Of a stretch of 64,000 nucleotides of DNA, positions 36,155-44,347 are shown piece by piece. The DNA is from Sphingobacteriales bacterium (lineage in GTDB: Bacteria; Bacteroidota; Bacteroidia; Chitinophagales; UBA2359). A program made the translations under genes and the position numbers. Under the pieces are notes generated by a model. That model saw only the letters and a list, made by a program, of their open reading frames with translations, did no database searches and had not been told where the DNA came from. The stretch lies in assembly GCA_016718845.1 (NCBI GenBank), contig JADKCK010000001.1, positions 124,001-188,000 on the forward strand, in the 5' to 3' direction. Each line of letters starts with the position of its first letter. Positions within the stretch are counted from its first letter, which is position 1.

Positions 36155-36574
36155 TTGAAAAATGAAAAGAAAATTTTTATCTTCGTTGTTTTTGCTGTTT
36201 TAACTTTAAACAGTTTTGCTCAGGATGCTTACATTGGAGAAATAAGAATGTTTGCAGGTAACTTTGCACCAAAAAATTGGGCTTTTTGTGATGGGTCGCT
36301 TCTTGCAATTTCTCAAAATACGGCTATACTCAATTTGGGTACTACGTATGGTGGTGATGGTACAACTAATTTTGGATTGCCCGATTTTAGGGGTAGAGTT
36401 GTTGTAGGCGCAGGTCAAGGTGCCGGATTAAATACTGTGGAACTTGGCGAGAAGGGGGGACCCGAACAAGTAAATATCACTCCTAACGAGGGTAGAATGT
36501 ATCAAACCCAAGCTCCCTATTGCGGTATCAATTTTATCATTTGTCTTTATGGTATATTTCCTCCAAGAAATTGA
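36155..36574 (+). CDS. Secreted compact phage-tail-collar protein
   Basis: 139 residues from TTG 36155, with a signal peptide (KKIFIFVVFAVLTLNSFA, then QDAYIGEIRMFAGNFAPKNW). The tail-collar domain is clear: AFCDGSLLAISQNTAIL, LGTTYGGDGTTNFGLPDFRG, VGAGQG. The family end INFIICLYGIFPPRN is kept, but the central His-rich loop normally between GG.E.V and the final strand is nearly gone, making the protein about 40 residues short. An ATG at 36162 in another frame gives MKRKFLSSLFLLF, also signal-like, then a stop; so the true start or a frameshift is uncertain. Role unknown. Confidence 0.7.
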   Translation: MKNEKKIFIFVVFAVLTLNSFAQDAYIGEIRMFAGNFAPKNWAFCDGSLLAISQNTAILNLGTTYGGDGTTNFGLPDFRGRVVVGAGQGAGLNTVELGEKGGPEQVNITPNEGRMYQTQAPYCGINFIICLYGIFPPRN

Positions 36575-36670
36575 TAGAATGTATCTTGCTAGATAAATTA
36601 TGCCTAAACGCAAAAATAGCTTTACACAGCTAATACGCATATAATGCTACTTAAGTGCAACAGACCTGCC

Positions 36671-36723
36671 ATTTATCCTTTTTTATCGAAGCTCAAAATG
36701 CCGAAGCACGAAAAAGGATAAGT
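36671..36723. repeat. Inverted repeat downstream of the tail-collar gene
   Basis: ATTTATCCTTTTT (36671-36683) and AAAAAGGATAAGT (36711-36723) are mostly complementary around a 27-nt loop. It lacks a T run after the stem. Confidence 0.55.
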
Positions 36724-36772
36724 GGACTGTTGTTTGCCTAGCGGTAATTAATCAACTATCAAATAAATAACA

Positions 36773-37690
36773 ATGAAAAAGTTAATCTTTATTTGTTTTT
36801 CGATTCTTGTTCTTTTTTCTTGTCAACAAGAAACTAAAAAAACACCCGAAACAACTGCCGTTGCCACAGATTCATCGGCAATTGCTAATACCATTCATGG
36901 TTTTTATCAATGGTACGATAAATACGTGCAGGACAGTACCCAAAACGTTGATTTTATCAAAGTTGTGGGTAATCATTATGCCTTGGACGTGCCTTTATTG
37001 GAAAAATATTTAGCTTCTATAAAATCAAGCGGATTTGTTAGTGCTGATTTTTTGGATAACGACATGGTTTTTTATAAAGCCTGCGAAAAAATGTGGCTAA
37101 AAGAAGAAGCCGATGGCCCAGCAATTGGTATGGATGGTGACAAATATTTTTGCGCCCAAGATTGGGATATTAATTTTTGGACAAAATCTCCCATCCGCAT
37201 AAATTCGATTGGCAACGACAAAGCATCTGCAACCTTATACGGTACTCATGGCGAAAGCCCCAAAGAACAAAATTTTGAGCTAAAAAAAGAAAATGGGCAA
37301 TGGTTGTTAACAAAAATTGAGTGTGATATGGGTATCAACTCGCCCGCGTCGGCAACATCCGAGCAAACATTGGTAGAACAATTAGCCGCATTTTACACAG
37401 GCTCGATGCCATGCCCAAATTGCGATGCCATTGAAACGCTGCTTACTTTGAATGCCGATGAAAAAAGAACGTTTACTTTAGAAGAAGAATACAAAGGTAA
37501 AAATAACAAAAAAGTTGAATCAAACGGAACATGGACCGTTGCCGGAGATGTTGTAACCTTAAACCAAAAATCTGGCACCTCTAAATACCAAATCACAAAC
37601 GATGGCTTGGTTAGCCTAAATGCCGATGGAAGCAAAAGAGACGCAAAATCTGCCCCAAAGTACCTGCTCAAAAAAGTAATGGGCGAATAA
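36773..37690 (+). CDS. Lipoprotein with DUF3828-like and NlpE-like domains
   Basis: 305 residues. Lipobox VLFSC (Cys17). The first domain (TIHGFYQWYDKYVQDSTQN to about residue 185) resembles DUF3828. The second starts near residue 205 with LAAFYTGSMPCPNCDAIETL, where CPNC is the CxxC of NlpE, followed by a small beta-barrel (RTFTLEEEYKG, SNGTWTVAGDVVTL). NlpE senses surface contact and copper stress in Enterobacteria; in Bacteroidota NlpE-like domains are common in lipoproteins of unknown role. The fusion order is seen here; function is inference. Confidence 0.8.
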   Translation: MKKLIFICFSILVLFSCQQETKKTPETTAVATDSSAIANTIHGFYQWYDKYVQDSTQNVDFIKVVGNHYALDVPLLEKYLASIKSSGFVSADFLDNDMVFYKACEKMWLKEEADGPAIGMDGDKYFCAQDWDINFWTKSPIRINSIGNDKASATLYGTHGESPKEQNFELKKENGQWLLTKIECDMGINSPASATSEQTLVEQLAAFYTGSMPCPNCDAIETLLTLNADEKRTFTLEEEYKGKNNKKVESNGTWTVAGDVVTLNQKSGTSKYQITNDGLVSLNADGSKRDAKSAPKYLLKKVMGE

Positions 37691-37707
37691 TTAATACGTA
37701 TCAATAG

Positions 37708-37727
37708 GCTCGGGTTTTAACCCGAGC
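37708..37727 (+). terminator. Terminator hairpin after the NlpE-like gene
   Basis: GCTCGGG and CCCGAGC with a short TTTTAA loop; the same GGCTCGGGTTTTAACC string recurs at 37786-37801 and TCAATAGG recurs three times in the gap. Confidence 0.6.
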
Positions 37728-37817
37728 TTATTTGTATCAATAGGGTTGGTTTTTTTAACCTGACCCTCTCTAATATGTATCAATAGGCTCGGGTTTTAAC
37801 CAACCCTAAAAAATAAC

Positions 37818-37839
37818 AGTCGGGTTTTATAGCCCGACT
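37818..37839 (-). terminator. Hairpin overlapping the purK stop codon
   Basis: AGTCGGG / GCCCGACT stem covers the last codons of purK; on the leftward transcript it is followed by GTTATTTTTT, suitable for termination. Confidence 0.65.
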
Positions 37840-38915
37840 TGCTGTTTTAGGCTTGCCACATCATCGCCCAAAAATGTAATATGAGCCATTTTACGGTTAG
37901 GTTTTACCGTTTTGTGGTAATCATGAAAATGTCCTTTTGTAAACAACTGCGATAGGGTGTGGTACTCATCGCCAATAATATTAAGCATTAGCGTTGCCGA
38001 TGTAAGTTTGGGTACTATCAGGGGTTGCCCTGTTATGGCACGTATGTGGTTGGCATACTGCGATACATTGCACGCCTCGATGGTATGATGCCCCGAGTTG
38101 TGCGGTCGGGGGGCAAGCTCGTTAATGTAAATTTGGTTGTTGGTATCAATAAACAACTCAACCGCCAAAGTACCCACAAAACCTAAGTATTGCATTAGAC
38201 TTATTGCCATTTGTGTGGCTTGTGCTGCCAAACTGTCGGGTAATTGGGCAGGGGCGGTAGTGTAGTGCAAAATGCCGTTCCGATGCACATTTTCGCCCAA
38301 CGGAAAAGCCTGTAAATCGCCATTTGTACTACATGTTACCACACACGATACCTCTTGGGCTAACAATAGGCGTTGTTCTAGTACATAGGCTGTTGTTCCA
38401 TCAAACAAATGTTGTAGTTGTTGGGCATCGGTTTGGCTCTCGATGCGCCATTGCCCTTTGCCATCGTAGCCGCCAAAACAAGTTTTTAAGATAGCAGGCG
38501 TGCCAAGCTGTTCAAAGGCACTTATTAACTGTTGGTAATTTTGAACGGCAAAAAACGGGGCAGTAGGTAAATTAGCTGCCCGAATGGCATTTTTTTCGCG
38601 CAGGCGGTGCTGTGTTACATACAAAGGTTGCTCGGTTTGCGGTATATACGCCCCTTCGGTTATCAACTGCTGCACTATGTGGTAGGGTATATTTTCGAAC
38701 TCGTAGGTGATAACATCTGCCAAAGTAGCCAAATGCCTAAGTGCGGCTATATCATCAAAATTACCTTGCACATAATGGTCGCAAACGTATGCCGCCGACG
38801 GGCGCTCGGCAGGGTCTAACACGGCTGTTTTATAGCCTAGTTCGCGGGCGGCTTCGCATAGCATCATGCCTAATTGCCCGCCACCAATAATACCAATGGT
38901 TGTTATTTGTTTCAT
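37827..38915 (-). CDS. purK: N5-carboxyaminoimidazole ribonucleotide synthase (PurK)
   Basis: 362 residues, ATP-grasp enzyme of purine synthesis that carboxylates AIR using ATP and bicarbonate. N-terminal nucleotide motif TIGIIGGGQLGMMLCEAA, DHYVQGNFDD and TYEFENIP; ATP-grasp segments LKTCFGGYDGKGQWR and TLAVELFIDTNNQIYINELA; PRPHNSGHHTIEAC is the PurK signature. Lies 16 nt downstream of purE in one operon. Confidence 0.97.
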   Translation of the reverse strand: MKQITTIGIIGGGQLGMMLCEAARELGYKTAVLDPAERPSAAYVCDHYVQGNFDDIAALRHLATLADVITYEFENIPYHIVQQLITEGAYIPQTEQPLYVTQHRLREKNAIRAANLPTAPFFAVQNYQQLISAFEQLGTPAILKTCFGGYDGKGQWRIESQTDAQQLQHLFDGTTAYVLEQRLLLAQEVSCVVTCSTNGDLQAFPLGENVHRNGILHYTTAPAQLPDSLAAQATQMAISLMQYLGFVGTLAVELFIDTNNQIYINELAPRPHNSGHHTIEACNVSQYANHIRAITGQPLIVPKLTSATLMLNIIGDEYHTLSQLFTKGHFHDYHKTVKPNRKMAHITFLGDDVASLKQQVGL

Positions 38916-38931
38916 GGGTAACTAAGTGTAT

Positions 38932-39414
38932 TTAATCAAGGTCAAAGTTATAATTTTCGGATACGGCTTGTTTTAGCTCGTTTCTATAATCCACAATTTT
39001 TTGTTGCAAAATGGCATCGTTCATGCCCAATATTTGAATGGCTAATAGGGCGGCATTTTTGGCACCGGCATCGCCAATAGCTACCGTAGCTACGGGTATA
39101 CCCGCAGGCATTTGAACAATAGACAAAAGCGAGTCGATGCCATTTAATGCCCTCGATTTTACAGGCACGCCAATTACAGGCAGCGGCGTAAGGCTTGCCA
39201 CCATGCCGGGCAAATGTGCTGCTCCGCCTGCACCGGCAATAATAATTTTTATGCCTCGTTCAACAGCACTTTTGGCGTACTCAAACATGCGCTCGGGGGT
39301 GCGGTGTGCCGATACTACCAGTACCTCAAAATCAACCGAAAAGTTTTTTAACAACTGTGCTGCTTCTTTCATGGTTGCCCAATCCGAGTAGCTGCCCATA
39401 ATTATTCCTATCAT
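38932..39414 (-). CDS. purE: N5-carboxyaminoimidazole ribonucleotide mutase (PurE)
   Basis: 160 residues from the ATG at 39414. Class I PurE motifs: GIIMGSYSDWATMKEAA, VVSAHRTPERM (catalytic His), IAGAGGAAHLPGMVAS and SLLSIVQMPAGIPVATVAIG. Moves the carboxylate of N5-CAIR to C4 to give CAIR for the purine pathway. Longer in-frame starts upstream (to 39444) would run into the promoter region, so the start at MIGIIMGS is preferred. First gene of purEK. Confidence 0.97.
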   Translation of the reverse strand: MIGIIMGSYSDWATMKEAAQLLKNFSVDFEVLVVSAHRTPERMFEYAKSAVERGIKIIIAGAGGAAHLPGMVASLTPLPVIGVPVKSRALNGIDSLLSIVQMPAGIPVATVAIGDAGAKNAALLAIQILGMNDAILQQKIVDYRNELKQAVSENYNFDLD

Positions 39415-39433
39415 TGTTTGTATTTTTGTGGGG

Positions 39434-39441
39434 CAAAGGTA
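39434..39441 (-). promoter_or_regulatory. -7 promoter element of purEK
   Basis: On the minus strand TAccTTTG, 19 nt before the purE ATG. The remaining stretch to 39710 has no gene. Confidence 0.6.
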
Positions 39442-39710
39442 CAAAAAAAGCGGTTATCAGATTGGTTGTTTGTGGATTGTTTTAGGTGTCATAGCAATAC
39501 TTTAATAAGCACCGTAGTGCTAACATGATGTACTAATTCTCGAATGTATTCCATCAATGCAAAAGTTTTGCGCCTGCCCCGCTTGACGCGGAATCGGTCT
39601 TTTTTGGGGGTGATGATTGGCTTACCCTATTTGCACAGCCTTTGGCACCCCCATAGCAATTAAGCGCTACTGCTCAATCAATCACTTTAACCTCATCTTA
39701 CCCAAAAACA

Positions 39711-39744
39711 AAAAACCAGAAAACGATTGTGTTTTCTGGTTTTT
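39711..39744 (-). terminator. Terminator of the DsbD-like gene
   Basis: AAAAACCAGAAAAC and GTTTTCTGGTTTTT, a 14-bp stem with a 6-nt loop; A/T ends on both sides make it work in either direction, serving the leftward gene that ends at 39750. Confidence 0.88.
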
Positions 39745-39749
39745 GTTAT

Positions 39750-42407
39750 TTATTTTGCGCCTAAGGCTGCTTTATCACAATTGGGTTTGCCTTCAGGGGT
39801 GCTGTTTTTGTAGTTATCTAAACCTTTTTGTAGATAGGCACTAAAATCGGGTATTGCGGGCGTGTAACCTTTTGGTGGATTAACCAATATGTTTTCGTCT
39901 TTATCTAACAACACATAATAGGGTTGTGCATTAACGTTGTAGCAAGTAGTTTGTAGGTGTGCCCATTTGTCGCCAACGGTTTCAAAACGTTTTTTTCTAC
40001 CTCGGTAATCAGTATATTCGGTTTTTTCGTTTTCGGGCAGTTCTACTTTTTCGTCAACGTACAGCGATATTAAGATGTAGTCGTTGCTCAATTTTTCGAT
40101 AACACCGGGTTTGTCCCACACATTTTCTTCCATTTTGCGGCAATTTACACATGCCCAGCCTGTAAAGTCTATAAAAACTGGTTTATTTTGTTTGCGGGCT
40201 TCTGCCATGCCTGTTTCGTAGTCGTGAAAACAATTAAGCCCATGGGGGCAATGGTTTTGGTGTTTTACGCCATTGTTATCTGCCATACCTGCATCGTTTC
40301 CGCAGCCGTAGCTGTAGGTAATAGGTGGCGGAAAGCCTGCCAACAAATCGATGGGCAATGGTTTGCAAAAAATGCCGGGTATTAAAAAAGCAGCAGTTAC
40401 AAAAAACAAGCCTGCAAAACCCAATCGTTGCCACGATATTTTTTTAATGGGGCTGTCGTGCGGAAACTTGATTAAACCCAACAAATAAATGCCTGTTGTT
40501 ATCATCAATAAAATCCACATTATCAAAAAAGGTTCGCGTTTTAGCAAGCCCCATTGTTTTACCAAATCGGCGTTTGATAAAAATTTGAGGGCGAAGATAA
40601 TCTCTACAAAACCTAATACTACTTTTACGCTGTTGAGCCAGCCACCCGATTTGGGCAAGCTTGCCAACCATTGCGGGAACATAGCAAACAAGCCAAAGGG
40701 CAATGCCAATGCCATAGCAAAGCCTGTCATGCCAATAGCGGGGCACCACAAACCGCCTTGTGCTGCTTGTACCAACAACGAGCCAATTAACGGACCGGTA
40801 CAAGAAAACGACGTAAGTGCCAATGTAAATGCCATAAAAAAGATGCTAGTTAAGCCGCTGCTATTATCAACCGCTTCGTCGGCTTTGTTGGTTATCCAGC
40901 TTGGCAGGTTTATGTCGTAGAAACCAAAAAACGAGAAGGCAAATACCACAAAAAGCACAAAAAAGCCAATATTCATCCACGGATTGGTGGATAGCTCGCT
41001 AAGAATAGCGGGACCAAACAAGGCTGTTACCAACAAGCCCAATCCTACATAAATAACAACAATAGATATGGCATAAATCAGGGCATCGCGGATACCTTTG
41101 CGGCGGTCTTTGGTGCGTTTGGTAAACATGCTAACGGTTAGCGGAATCATAGGGAAAACGCAAGGCGTAAACAATGCCAATAAACCTGCCGAAAAACCAA
41201 AGAAAAATATTGCCCAACCGCACAAATCACTACCTTCGGCACCACCTGTTGTTTGTACGGGTGTGGCAGTGGCGGGTTCAACGGTGGTTTGTTTTAGGGG
41301 GATAGAAAACTGTTCGTCTTGTGGTACGCATTGTTTGTCGTCGCACACCATATAGTTAATACTACCATTGAGTTGCTCAAGGGGTTGAGCCAATTTTATG
41401 CGTTGCTGAAACGTAACGGTGTCGGTATATTTAACCACTTGCATTTTAAAAGTAGGGTCAAAGCCTTCTTTTTTGTAGTTGCTTATTTCCTCCAAACCAT
41501 CACCCTGCGAGGCTATGGCATTGGCATCGGCAAAGGTAATGCTGGTTGGTATAGGTCCGCCACTAGGTAGTTTACTTGAGTAGATGTTAAAACCCGGTTG
41601 CAAAATGGCGGTATATTTTATCAAATACTCGTTGTTGCCCAAATCTTCGGTGGTGTATTGCCACGTTGGTGGGGCAATAATACCTTGTGCTGTAGATGCA
41701 CCAAGGGCGGCATCTGTTGTGCTAGTTGTTTGGGCAGATGCAGTGCTTGTTGTTGCCGATGCTGTTTTACCTTTGGCATCGGTTACCGTTACATTAGATG
41801 CGCTAGTTGGTATTTTCGAAACCGTGGTAGTAGAGGTGCTAGTATTTGCAGGGCTAACAACTGTTTGGGTGGTAGTACCAAATGGTTTGTTGGGTGGGCT
41901 TGTTATGCCTCCCGATTGTTCTGGTTTAGGTGCTGGTGAGATGCGTTTAGTTTCGTATTTTAATTTAAACTGAAACTCTTCATCTAATTTTACACATTTT
42001 TCGTCGTTGCACGACATATATTCTACGGGTATCGTAAAACTTACCTCGGGTTTGTTGAGTTTAACACGTGCCTCGAAGGTAGCTTCCTCAGCAAATTTCT
42101 TTACTTCCATCTCAAACACTTTATCAAAACCTTGTTTGGTATGGCTGCTACTTTCTTTTATTGAACCCACAAGGGTAATATCTTTAGCCTTGCCAAATTC
42201 AAAAACAGTAGGCAGAGGACCATCGGGTGGCACATTTTGCGAGTATAAATAAAAACCTTTATCTATTTTGGCAGAAAAAGTTAGTATAAACTCGCCATTG
42301 TCTAACGATTTTGAATCTACATCCCAATGTACCGGTTGTAATACTTGCGCGGTGGTGTTCCACGTCAATAGTATCATCAAAAGTGGTAGTAAAAATAGTT
42401 TTTTCAC
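39750..42407 (-). CDS. DsbD-like protein-disulfide reductase with duplicated N-terminal domain
   Basis: 885 residues from GTG 42407, which opens the signal peptide VKKLFLLPLLMILLTWNTTA. Two DsbD-alpha-like domains in tandem follow (about 25-150 and 245-365), each ending with a two-Cys motif (YMSCNDEKCVK, YMVCDDKQCVP), separated by a Ser/Thr/Ala-rich linker. Then come eight or so membrane helices with CGWAIFFFGFSAGLLALFTPCVFPMIPL-type CcdA features, and a C-terminal thioredoxin domain with CVNC in DFTGWACVNCRKM. It moves electrons from cytosolic thioredoxin to periplasmic partners. A second visible start at 42503 lies upstream of the promoter and is rejected. Confidence 0.9.
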   Translation of the reverse strand: MKKLFLLPLLMILLTWNTTAQVLQPVHWDVDSKSLDNGEFILTFSAKIDKGFYLYSQNVPPDGPLPTVFEFGKAKDITLVGSIKESSSHTKQGFDKVFEMEVKKFAEEATFEARVKLNKPEVSFTIPVEYMSCNDEKCVKLDEEFQFKLKYETKRISPAPKPEQSGGITSPPNKPFGTTTQTVVSPANTSTSTTTVSKIPTSASNVTVTDAKGKTASATTSTASAQTTSTTDAALGASTAQGIIAPPTWQYTTEDLGNNEYLIKYTAILQPGFNIYSSKLPSGGPIPTSITFADANAIASQGDGLEEISNYKKEGFDPTFKMQVVKYTDTVTFQQRIKLAQPLEQLNGSINYMVCDDKQCVPQDEQFSIPLKQTTVEPATATPVQTTGGAEGSDLCGWAIFFFGFSAGLLALFTPCVFPMIPLTVSMFTKRTKDRRKGIRDALIYAISIVVIYVGLGLLVTALFGPAILSELSTNPWMNIGFFVLFVVFAFSFFGFYDINLPSWITNKADEAVDNSSGLTSIFFMAFTLALTSFSCTGPLIGSLLVQAAQGGLWCPAIGMTGFAMALALPFGLFAMFPQWLASLPKSGGWLNSVKVVLGFVEIIFALKFLSNADLVKQWGLLKREPFLIMWILLMITTGIYLLGLIKFPHDSPIKKISWQRLGFAGLFFVTAAFLIPGIFCKPLPIDLLAGFPPPITYSYGCGNDAGMADNNGVKHQNHCPHGLNCFHDYETGMAEARKQNKPVFIDFTGWACVNCRKMEENVWDKPGVIEKLSNDYILISLYVDEKVELPENEKTEYTDYRGRKKRFETVGDKWAHLQTTCYNVNAQPYYVLLDKDENILVNPPKGYTPAIPDFSAYLQKGLDNYKNSTPEGKPNCDKAALGAK

Positions 42408-42429
42408 AGTAGTTGCAATTTTGTTGAGG

Positions 42430-42437
42430 CAAATATA
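42430..42437 (-). promoter_or_regulatory. -7 promoter element of the DsbD-like gene
   Basis: Minus-strand TAtaTTTG, about 23 nt before the GTG start; it fixes GTG 42407 as the start and gives a very short leader. Confidence 0.6.
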
Positions 42438-42650
42438 CGCACATTTAGCGATTTTATTGCGAACAACACCCATTTTGTGCAAGTATAGGCGTTTTTTTGA
42501 CAAAAAATAACACTTCGAGCAAATAAATAACGGATACTAAACCGTAAAAAAAACACCTAATCTGTTTGTTAATCATTGGTAGTGTTTTTTTTTTGAGACA
42601 ATTTTACTTCATTTAATTAACAAACTGGCAAGGTATTTTGTAACAAATGC

Positions 42651-42681
42651 TTTGATAATTGTTCAAAAAAGCGTATCTTTG
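42651..42681 (+). promoter_or_regulatory. Promoter of the AAA-ATPase pair
   Basis: TTTG at 42651-42654 and TAtcTTTG at 42674-42681, spaced 19 nt, a full match to the Bacteroidota promoter; about 100 nt of leader. Confidence 0.7.
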
Positions 42682-42786
42682 CACTCCATTTCTACCCAAT
42701 CAGCCTTAGTTACATAAGGTATTGTTCGTGTTTTATTGCAAAAATAATATGCTTTAGATTGAACTTTTGATGTAATTTTTAATAAT

Positions 42787-44337
42787 ATGAAAAAACTACC
42801 CATAGGCATACAAACCTTCTCGAAACTACGTGAAGATGATTGCGTATATGTAGATAAAACAGAATTTATTTATCAACTATTAACGAGTTCAAGAGCCTAT
42901 TTCTTATCGCGCCCACGCCGCTTTGGTAAATCCATGACTTTATCCACCATAAAATCTATTTACCAAGGAGAAAAACAATATTTTAACGGACTTTGGATAG
43001 AAGACAAATGGAATTGGGAGAAAATACACCCGGTTATTCACTTTTCGTTTGCAAGTATTGATTATCATCATTTGGGCGTAGAAAATGCACTGATGCTAAC
43101 TTTACAGCAGATTGCCGAAAAACACAATATTGTTTTAATAGGTTCTAGTCACTCCCAAATGTTCCAAGAACTGATTGAAAAATTAACCGCCCTAAAAGGT
43201 CGTGTAGTAATTTTGATTGATGAATATGATAAACCAATTATTGATTTTTTAGAAAAAGAAAAACGCCCAATAGCCGAACAAAACCGAGCTGATTTACGCC
43301 AATTTTACAGTATTATTAAAGATGCCGACCCCTACATCGAGTTTTTTTTGATGACAGGCGTATCAAAATTTAGCCAAACAGGTATCTTTTCTAACCTAAA
43401 TCACCTTAAAGATTTAACGCTAAACGAAAATTTCGTTAATTTAGTAGGATACACTCCCAACGAATTAAACCAATATTTTGCCGAATGGATAGACTATGCT
43501 TGGCAATCTTTCCCGGATTTAAGTAAAGAGCAATTTATGGCTCATATACGTTTGTGGTATAATGGGTATAGCTGGGACGGTATCAATACCGTATACAATC
43601 CTTATTCAATTCTAAATTTCCTTGATAATCGCTCCTTCGAAAACTTTTGGTTTAAAACCGGCACGCCTACCTTTTTGTTAAAACTAATGCGCGAACAAAA
43701 CGATTTTTTGTTTAACAACCTTACCGCCAGCGACACATTGATAGATAGCTATGATTTAGAAAATCTAAATTTACGTACCATTTTATTCCAAACTGGTTAT
43801 TTAACCATAAAACACATAGATAAAATGAACGGTATTTATACCTTAGATTATCCCAATCGAGAGGTAGAACAGGCAATGAGTAACTATATTTTAGCCGAAC
43901 TGCTACATGCCGATTATACCGCCACTGCCATTCCTGTTTTTAATATAAAAGCCGCTTTTTTTGAAAAATGATGTCGAAAAGTGGTAAAAATTATCAATGC
44001 CATATTAAAAGATGTACCTTCGCCTTTGCTTAGAGGCAAAAAAGAAGATTTTTACCATGCCTTAGTTCACCTACATTTTAGGTATCTGGGCTTGTTGATG
44101 GACAGCGAAGTGAACACATCGGACGGTAGAATGGACGCCGTAGTAAAAACGCCCAGCCATATCTACATCATCGAGTTTAAACTAAACCAAAGTGCCGAAA
44201 AAGCCCTTCAACAAATTAAAGATAAAGATTACGCCGCCAAATACACCACCGAAAATAAACCCATTGTGCTAGTAGGCATCAACTTTAACTCGCGCAAAAA
44301 AGCTATTGGCTCGTGGAAAATGGAAGATTATCATTAA
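42787..44337 (+). pseudogene. AAA-ATPase / PD-(D/E)XK protein, copy 1, interrupted by an in-frame TGA
   Basis: Same family as the next gene (517 residues). Walker A is SRPRRFGKS (41-49), Walker B LIDEYDKP (~142-149). Near 43955-43980 copy 1 has T7 where copy 2 has T6, and GAAAAG where copy 2 has GAAAAAG. The two indels cancel, but the short shifted stretch between them contains a TGA (43969-43971). Frame is regained from 43981 and runs to 44337 with the nuclease motif (SDGRMDAV...IIEFKL). Either the gene is dead or makes two pieces: a 394-residue ATPase and a 118-residue nuclease. Confidence 0.8.
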
Positions 44338-44347
44338 AAAATAAATT

